Below are positions 58,805 to 64,000 of a stretch of 64,000 nucleotides of DNA, piece by piece. Under the pieces are notes generated by a model. That model saw nothing but the letters and a program-made list of their open reading frames with translations, had not been told where the DNA came from and ran no database searches. Origin of the DNA: Prosthecobacter sp. (GTDB lineage: Bacteria > Verrucomicrobiota > Verrucomicrobiia > Verrucomicrobiales > Verrucomicrobiaceae); the NCBI RefSeq assembly GCF_034366625.1, contig NZ_JAXMIH010000006.1:496001-560000 (forward strand), in the 5' to 3' direction. Within the stretch, counting starts at the first letter, position 1. Each line of letters begins with the position of its first letter. A program made the position numbers and the translations under genes.

Positions 58805-61732
58805 TCAATCCACAAAGCTGAATTCGTTCAGATTCAGGATCACCCGGCAGGTGTTCTCCAAGCCTTCACGCTTCGCGTATTCAACCAGCGGGATGAGTTC
58901 GTCCGCCGTCGGCTCGCGGGAGAGCGCGAGGGCGAAGGCACGCTTCGTTTGCGCTTCGAGTCCGGCGGATTCTTTGGCAACGCGAGTGGCGAAGTGCTTC
59001 GCCATCGTCACGGTGAGGCCGTTGTTCATCAACGCGAGCGCCTGGAGCGGGCTGAGGGATTCGTTGCGTTTCTCGACGCGCATCGAAGGGTCGGCGCAGT
59101 CCATCACTGTCATGAAGGGCTGCTGCTGACTGCGCACGATGAAGCGGTAGATGCTGCGGCGGTGGCTCTTCGGATCTTCGGGATCGTGGAGGTGGTATTC
59201 GTAGTGCGGAGAGTGCTGCGGCTTGTCGATGATGAAGTCCTGGAAGCTCGGTCCGCCCATGGTGAGATCAAGTTTGCCGCTGACGGCGAGGATGGAGTCA
59301 CGAATCGACTCGGCGTCGAGTTTGCGGCGGTTTTGATGGGAGAGCCACATGTTCGCGGCGTCGGACTTGTCCGACAGATCGGACGAGTCGGACTTTTGGC
59401 GATAGACCTCTGACATCACGATGAGCTTGTGCAGCTTCTTGAGGCTGCCGCCGAAGTCGGCTCGGAAAGTCAATGCCAGCCAGTCCAGCAACTCAGGGTG
59501 GCTCGGTTTGCCGCCCATGCGACCAAAGTCATTCGAGGTATCGACGAGGCCGCGACCGAAATGATGCTGCCAGACGCGGTTGACGATGCTGCGCCAGGTG
59601 AGCGCGTTGTTTTTGTCGGTGATCCACTTCGCCAAAGCGGCGCGGCGCGCAGATTCGTGCTCGCCAGTGACTTGAAATGGAACTTGAAGCAGTTTGCTCA
59701 GCGCCGTCACTGTGCCAGCGCTGACTTCCTGCGCGGGCTGCTTCATGTCTCCGCGTTTGAGCACCTGAATGACGCGCGGGATGCCGTGCGTGCCTTTGAA
59801 GGCACCACTGCCGTAATGGACGGCTCCGGCATAGACTTTCTGTGGCGCAGGCAGTTGAGGCAAGGCATCACGCTGTTTGCGTGCAGCGTGGAGCTTCGTC
59901 TTCGTGGCTTCATCGGCTTGCGCGAGCATGAGGGCATCGCGTTCGCGGATGAGCTTCAGTTTGTCTTCCTCGGTGCGGCTCTCGGGGGCGATGCCATCGG
60001 TGAGGTTGGTTTTGCGCCAGCGCGGCGCGGCCTCGATGCTGTCGAGCGAGGTCACGGGACGACCGACGGCGAGGTTGGGGCCAGTTTTACTGTCATAGAC
60101 CTCCATCTCGGCCAGCGCGAAAATATAGTCGCTCATGCGCGGCGCGAGCTTCACGGCGGTGACGCGCACAAAGCGGCCGGTGACGCCGTCATCGCCTGCG
60201 GTGCCGCTTTCGAAGGGCTTGAGGCCGGGATTCACGAAGTCGTTCATGAAGGTGGCATCGTGCTTCCGCCACACAAGCGTGACACCAGTCTTGAAGGTGG
60301 GATCATCACTGACTTCGATCTTGAAGCGCACGGGGAATCCGAAGCCGCCACCGATCTTGCCAAAATCATCGTAGCAGGGCTTTAGCACGATGCGTTCGAC
60401 CTGCACGCTCTTGCCGAGATCGACCTGCACCCACTTCACAGCATCCTGCGTGGGTGAAATGGCGCTGTGGTAGCCGAAGTCAGGTTTCGCGTTCGGATTC
60501 GCGCCTTTATCCGCAGCGCCGTCGATGCGCTTGCTGAGCGCGGCATAGGCTTCCCCTGCTTTTTTCTTCAAAGGCTCCTCCAGCGCGGCGATCTCATCGG
60601 TAAACTGCTTCTTCTGCTTCTGAAGCGCGGCAAACTTCTGCATCAAAGCGTCGTCGGGATAATAATCCACGTCGGTGCGGTCGATGCCGGCAAACACGGC
60701 CTGCAGCGAATAGTAGTCCTCCTGCGAGATGGGATCGAACTTGTGATAGTGGCATTGCGCGCACTGCACCGTGAGGCTGCAAAAGGTGCCGACGGCGTTT
60801 TGCACCATGTCATCGCGGTCGAGATGGCGGGCGATCTTGCCATCGAGCTTTGTTTCCGGCACTTCCGCGTGACCAATGAGATCCCACGGCCCGGCAGCGA
60901 TGAAGCCAAGCGCCGTGATGCCATCCGTGGTGCCGGGATGGAGCGCATCACCCGCGATCTGTTCCTCGATGAATCGCGCGTAAGGCTTGTCGTTGTTGAA
61001 AGCGCGAATGACGTAGTCGCGGTAGGGCCAGGCGTTGTTGCGCGGCTTGTCTTTGTCGTAGCCGTGCGTTTCGCCGTAGTGGACCAGATCGAGCCAGTGG
61101 CGTGCCCAGCGTTCTCCGTAGCGCGGCGAAGAGAGCAAGTCGTCCACGAGCTTCTCATACGGCAGTGCAGCGTACTTCGTGATTTCCTCCGGCGTGGGCG
61201 GCAGGCCGGTGAGATCGAAGTAAAGGCGTCGGATCAAGGTGCGCGCATCTGCTTGTGACGCTGGCTTCAGGCCTTTCTCCGCGAGCTTCGCGTGAATGAA
61301 CGAATCAATGTCTATCGTGCCCACTTTTGCCTGGAGCGGCTTGAAACTCCACCAGTCGAGTCTGTTCTCAATCTTCGCGACATCGACGCCCTCCGGCCAC
61401 ACTGCACCTTCATCGATCCAGCGCTTCAGCACGTCGATGTCCGCGCTGTTGAGCTTCGACTTCGGCGGCATCGAGATTTTTTCATCCAAACCACTCACAA
61501 ATCGAAACAGCGGGCTCTCCGCGCTTTTGCCAGCGATGATGTTCGGCGCGTGATCCACGCCGCCGGTCAAAGCGACGGCCTTGATGTCGAGTCGGTAGTC
61601 GTTCTTCTGTTTCTCCGCGCCGTGGCACTCGTAGCAGTGCTTTTCAAAGATCGGGCGCACCTCGCGCACGAAATCGACCGCAAAGGCGGGTGTGGCGGCG
61701 AGAGCAATGAAACAGAAGATGCGCATTACCAT
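58805..61732 (-). CDS. PSCyt1-DUF1549-DUF1553 protein with discoidin-like domain
   Basis: 975 residues; an ATG at 61726 is equally likely. After the signal peptide come CYECHGAEKQKNDYRLDI (haem CxxCH), RRLYFDLTGLPPTPEEITKY, RYGERWARHWLDLVHYGETHG and a second CAQCHYHKFDPI. A middle F5/8 type C-like domain has VKWVQVDLGKSVQVERIVLKP and GRFVRVTAVKLAPR, which probably binds carbohydrate. DUF1553 follows with TWRSIVNRVWQHHFGRGLVDTSNDFGRMGG. In the loop before the NRRKLDAES helix a peptide SDSSDLSDKSD is encoded by a small repeat. No DUF1501 gene is adjacent. Confidence 0.92.
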   Translation of the reverse strand: MVMRIFCFIALAATPAFAVDFVREVRPIFEKHCYECHGAEKQKNDYRLDIKAVALTGGVDHAPNIIAGKSAESPLFRFVSGLDEKISMPPKSKLNSADIDVLKRWIDEGAVWPEGVDVAKIENRLDWWSFKPLQAKVGTIDIDSFIHAKLAEKGLKPASQADARTLIRRLYFDLTGLPPTPEEITKYAALPYEKLVDDLLSSPRYGERWARHWLDLVHYGETHGYDKDKPRNNAWPYRDYVIRAFNNDKPYARFIEEQIAGDALHPGTTDGITALGFIAAGPWDLIGHAEVPETKLDGKIARHLDRDDMVQNAVGTFCSLTVQCAQCHYHKFDPISQEDYYSLQAVFAGIDRTDVDYYPDDALMQKFAALQKQKKQFTDEIAALEEPLKKKAGEAYAALSKRIDGAADKGANPNAKPDFGYHSAISPTQDAVKWVQVDLGKSVQVERIVLKPCYDDFGKIGGGFGFPVRFKIEVSDDPTFKTGVTLVWRKHDATFMNDFVNPGLKPFESGTAGDDGVTGRFVRVTAVKLAPRMSDYIFALAEMEVYDSKTGPNLAVGRPVTSLDSIEAAPRWRKTNLTDGIAPESRTEEDKLKLIRERDALMLAQADEATKTKLHAARKQRDALPQLPAPQKVYAGAVHYGSGAFKGTHGIPRVIQVLKRGDMKQPAQEVSAGTVTALSKLLQVPFQVTGEHESARRAALAKWITDKNNALTWRSIVNRVWQHHFGRGLVDTSNDFGRMGGKPSHPELLDWLALTFRADFGGSLKKLHKLIVMSEVYRQKSDSSDLSDKSDAANMWLSHQNRRKLDAESIRDSILAVSGKLDLTMGGPSFQDFIIDKPQHSPHYEYHLHDPEDPKSHRRSIYRFIVRSQQQPFMTVMDCADPSMRVEKRNESLSPLQALALMNNGLTVTMAKHFATRVAKESAGLEAQTKRAFALALSREPTADELIPLVEYAKREGLENTCRVILNLNEFSFVD
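59361..59393. repeat. In-frame TCGGAC/TCCGAC repeat inside DUF1553 gene
   Basis: TCGGAC, TCCGAC, TCGGAC and TCGGAC occur within 33 bases spaced about nine bases apart, in both orientations, so neighbouring copies can pair (TCGGACTTGTCCGA). On the minus strand the frame reads DSSDLSDKSD. It lies at the loop position homologous to one of the GAFQAP inserts in the paralogue at 28702. Confidence 0.75.
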
Positions 61733-61839
61733 TCCATACGGCGCTGGAGGCAGTCTTTCATGCCACGCGAGCGCGGGACAAGCACGAACCCTTCGACGTC
61801 GTCACCTTGCTGCTGCGCGGATAGGGCTTATAGAGAGCC
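61733..61839. other. Divergent intergenic region (DUF1553 / helicase)
   Basis: 107 bases between the divergent starts. One plus-strand frame reads FHATRARDKHEPFDVVTLLLRG and stops, which resembles the end of a protein, but no family could be named and no start is seen. Promoters for both flanking genes should be here. Confidence 0.3.
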
Positions 61840-63084
61840 ATGCCTTTCTCCTCCCTCGGCCTCTCCGCTCCGCTTCTCAGTGCGGTCAGCCAATACGTCG
61901 CTCCAACGCCTGTACAAAGTGCCGCCATCCCGGTGGTGCTGAAGGGCGGGGATGTGCTGGCGACGGCTCAGACGGGCTCGGGCAAGACGATGGCGTTTGT
62001 GCTGCCGCTGCTTCAGCGCTGGCTTTCCACACGGCTGGAGAAGCCGCGGCGTGTCCACACGCTGATTCTAGTGCCCACGCGGGAACTGGCGGCGCAGGTC
62101 ACTGAGACGGTGCTGCGCTGCTCGGTGCATCTACCGGAGCGGATCAAAGTGGTGAGCGCGTTTGGCGGAGTTTCGATCAATCCACAGATGATGGCGCTGC
62201 GCGGTGGGGCGGACTTTGTGATCGCGACGCCGGGGCGGCTGCTCGATCTCGTGGATCACAATGCGCTGCATCTTTCCTATGTCTCCGCGCTGGTGCTGGA
62301 TGAGGCGGATCGGTTGTTGGATCTTGGCTTCGCCGATGAGTTGAAGCGCGTGCTCGCACTGCTGCCGAAGCGTCGACAAAATCTGCTGTTCTCGGCGACG
62401 TTCCCCGAAGCCGTACAAGCTCTGGCGAAGGAGCTGCTGCATGAACCAACGGTGATCGAGATCGAAAGCGCGCCGACTGAAATGCCTGTCATCGAGCAGC
62501 GCGCCATCGAGGTGGACACCGACCAGCGCACGCCGCTGCTGCGGCATTTGATCAAGACCGAAGGCTGGAAGCGCGTGCTCGTCTTTGTAGCAAAGCAATA
62601 CAGCGCTGAGCATGTGGCTGATAAGCTGCGCCGCAGCGGCATCGGCGCGGTGGCCTTTCATGGCGACCTCAGTCAAGGCGCGCGCAGTCAGGCTTTGGCG
62701 GACTTCAAAGAGTCGCAAATTCAGGTGCTCGTCGCCACGGACCTCGCAGGACGCGGATTGGACATCGTGCAACTGCCCGTGGTGGTGAACTACGACCTGC
62801 CGCGCTCCGCCGTGGATTACACACACCGCATCGGCCGCACGGGTCGTGCGGGCGAAGCGGGTGTCGCGGTGAGCTTCATCACGGCAGAATCCCACGCACA
62901 CTTCTGTCTCATCGAGAAGCGCCATCATCTAAGCATCGCACGCGAGCAGATCCCTGGCTTTGAGCCGCTGGATCTGGCACCGCCGCCCTCACCAAGCACC
63001 GGTGGCATCAAAGGCCGACGCAAAAGCAAGAAAGACAAACTGCGCGAGGCTGCAGCGCGACAGAGCGGCTCTGTTACTCGCTAA
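61840..63084 (+). CDS. DEAD-box ATP-dependent RNA helicase (RhlE-like)
   Basis: 414 residues. Helicase motifs are complete: Q motif region PTPVQSAAIPVVL, Walker A AQTGSGKT (residues 43-50), PTRELA, TPGR, DEAD (near 155), SAT, then VLVFVAKQ, ATDLAGRGLDI and HRIGRTGRAG. The Lys/Arg-rich C-terminus (GRRKSKKDKLREAAARQ) is typical of RNA-binding tails. It acts in RNA unwinding, for example ribosome assembly or mRNA decay. It converges on the response regulator gene with a four-base overlap. Confidence 0.94.
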   Translation: MPFSSLGLSAPLLSAVSQYVAPTPVQSAAIPVVLKGGDVLATAQTGSGKTMAFVLPLLQRWLSTRLEKPRRVHTLILVPTRELAAQVTETVLRCSVHLPERIKVVSAFGGVSINPQMMALRGGADFVIATPGRLLDLVDHNALHLSYVSALVLDEADRLLDLGFADELKRVLALLPKRRQNLLFSATFPEAVQALAKELLHEPTVIEIESAPTEMPVIEQRAIEVDTDQRTPLLRHLIKTEGWKRVLVFVAKQYSAEHVADKLRRSGIGAVAFHGDLSQGARSQALADFKESQIQVLVATDLAGRGLDIVQLPVVVNYDLPRSAVDYTHRIGRTGRAGEAGVAVSFITAESHAHFCLIEKRHHLSIAREQIPGFEPLDLAPPPSPSTGGIKGRRKSKKDKLREAAARQSGSVTR

Positions 63085-63713
63085 ACAAGTCCTTCCTTGA
63101 GTGCCTTCGCCACGGCTCCGGTGCGCGTGTTCACCTCCAGCTTCTCGTAGATGCGGCGCAGATAGGTATCGACGGTGTGGATGCTGAGTGTAAGCCGGTC
63201 GGCGATCTCTTTTTTGATGAGACCGGTGGTCATGAGCTGGAGGATCTCTTTCTCGCGTTCACTGAGGCCGTAGTCGCTCTGCTTCGGAGCGAACTTGGAA
63301 AACATGTCGAGCACGCGACGGGCGATTCGCGAGGTCATGGGTGAGCCGCCGGTCAAGGCATCGCGCACGGCCTGGATGATCTCGGTGGCGCTACTAGTCT
63401 TCAACAGATAGCCGGCGGCACCAGCGCAGATGGCCTGGAAGACTTTGTCGTCGTCCTCAAAGACGGTGAGGATAACGACGAGCGTTTTGGGAGCGCGTTC
63501 CTTGATGAGGCGGATGCCGTCGAGGCCACTCATGCCGGGCAGACCGACATCGAGGAGGATCAAATCAGGTGTGTCGTCGTTGGCGAGTGCGGCGAGGAGC
63601 TTTTCGCACGAATCAAAATCGCGGGTGCATTGCAGGCCGGTTTCGGCATTCAACACGCGGACAAGCGTGCGGCGGAAAGCGGCGTGATCTTCGACAATCC
63701 AGATCTCGTTCAT
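63081..63713 (-). CDS. NarL/LuxR-type response regulator
   Basis: 210 residues. The receiver domain has the acidic pocket EDH near residue 8, phospho-acceptor Asp 55 in LILLDVGLPG, and the conserved Lys in GYLLKTSSATEI. The C-terminal LuxR helix-turn-helix is LSEREKEILQLMTTGLIKKEIADRLTLSIHTVDTYLRRIYEKLEVNTRTGAVAKAL. It is coupled to the upstream histidine kinase by a four-base overlap (ATGA). Its targets cannot be read from the window. Confidence 0.94.
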   Translation of the reverse strand: MNEIWIVEDHAAFRRTLVRVLNAETGLQCTRDFDSCEKLLAALANDDTPDLILLDVGLPGMSGLDGIRLIKERAPKTLVVILTVFEDDDKVFQAICAGAAGYLLKTSSATEIIQAVRDALTGGSPMTSRIARRVLDMFSKFAPKQSDYGLSEREKEILQLMTTGLIKKEIADRLTLSIHTVDTYLRRIYEKLEVNTRTGAVAKALKEGLV

Positions 63714-64000
63714 GGTAAAGTGGCCTCCAGCGTGATGCGCGTGCCTTTGCCAGGCACGCTGGTGATGTGAAGCGTGCCATCAAGCACTTCGGCACGATGA
63801 CGAAGGTTGGCGAGGCCGTTTCCGGCGGTGACGGCATCGGCATCGAAGCCACAGCCATTGTCCTCGATGCGGAGGGTAAAGCGTTTTGCCTGCCAGGTGA
63901 TCTCGATCATCACCCGCGTTGCTTGCGCATGGCGGGTGATGTTGTGCGCGGCTTCGCGGAAGAAAAGGAAGACCTGGCGATGAAACTCCAGCGAAGCGGT
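63710..64000 (-). CDS. Sensor histidine kinase, C-terminal part (5' end beyond window)
   Basis: The visible 96 residues are open to the right edge. They contain FFREAAHNITRHAQAT (N box) and an HATPase_c domain with IEDNGCGFDADAVTAGNGLANLRHRAEVLDGTLHI and the end GKGTRITLEATLP. This is the ATP-binding end of a NarX/DegS-type kinase (HisKA_3 family), the usual partner of NarL-type regulators. The sensor domain lies outside the window, so the signal is unknown. Confidence 0.92.
   Translation of the reverse strand, partial: TASLEFHRQVFLFFREAAHNITRHAQATRVMIEITWQAKRFTLRIEDNGCGFDADAVTAGNGLANLRHRAEVLDGTLHITSVPGKGTRITLEATLP

Noticed and set aside
61738..61829. Possible C-terminal remnant FHATRARDKHEPFDVVTLLLRG before the helicase
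   Set aside because: No family could be assigned and the frame has no start. It is too short to call a pseudogene.
1..64000. tRNA, rRNA, riboswitch, transposase and prophage genes
   Set aside because: Both strands were read for tRNA cloverleaf and rRNA motifs, DDE/HUH transposase motifs and phage structural genes; none was seen. Rare or degenerate examples could still have been missed by eye.

Overview
The window is high-GC bacterial DNA whose gene repertoire points to Verrucomicrobiota, perhaps a Prosthecobacter-like Verrucomicrobiaceae member, or less likely Planctomycetota. The evidence is five formylglycine-type sulfatase genes or remnants, four large PSCyt1/DUF1549/DUF1553 proteins, several Tat-exported DUF1501 proteins, EF-hand tails and short palindromic repeat families. 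No rRNA, tRNA, CRISPR array, transposase or phage gene was seen. No stretch without a gene exceeds 300 bp.

Region 1 (1-13.2 kb) is mostly a metal/arsenic locus interrupted by sulfatases. A SigZ-like sigma factor, cut by the left edge, is translationally coupled to an ArsM arsenite methyltransferase on the minus strand. A sulfatase remnant and two sulfatases follow on the plus strand. Next comes the operon arsD-arsA-ppsA-P1B-4 ATPase, which converges on a CobW/COG0523 GTPase that diverges from an arsR. Two closely matching 22-bp inverted repeats, one before arsD and one in the arsR/CobW intergenic region, look like ArsR operators. No ArsB, Acr3 or ArsC is present.

Region 2 (13.2-23.7 kb) holds an EF-hand sulfatase, an AraC regulator divergent from a large secreted protein of unknown function, a fatty acid hydroxylase, a short RodZ-like protein, a fused glycosidase/glycosyltransferase and a DedA-like protein.

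Region 3 (23.7-50.7 kb) is a polysaccharide-degradation type region. About 20 kb is one minus-strand directon of alternating DUF1553 and DUF1501 genes with an MFS transporter, a Tat protein, an oligogalacturonate-lyase-like propeller and a sulfatase. Two kinds of repeat element occur here. One is a palindrome-flanked cassette carrying a tandem GxxExxY (PD-(D/E)XK type) gene, inserted between a DUF1553 gene and its DUF1501 partner. The other is a double-hairpin palindrome present three times, always in the same reading frame, inside that same DUF1553 gene, with compensatory base changes that preserve the stems. After the directon come a diverged cytochrome/DUF1501 pair, a YhcH/YjgK/YiaL protein, a polysaccharide deacetylase and another DUF1501.

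Region 4 (50.7-58.7 kb) is a glycolate/lactate module: permease, small membrane protein, LysR regulator with a 34-bp palindromic site, ferredoxin, glcF, glcE, glcD and an alanine-glyoxylate-type aminotransferase. Together these would import glycolate, oxidise it to glyoxylate and transaminate that to glycine.

Region 5 (58.8-64 kb) holds a DUF1553 protein carrying a different in-frame repeat, a DEAD-box helicase and a NarL-type two-component system cut by the right edge.
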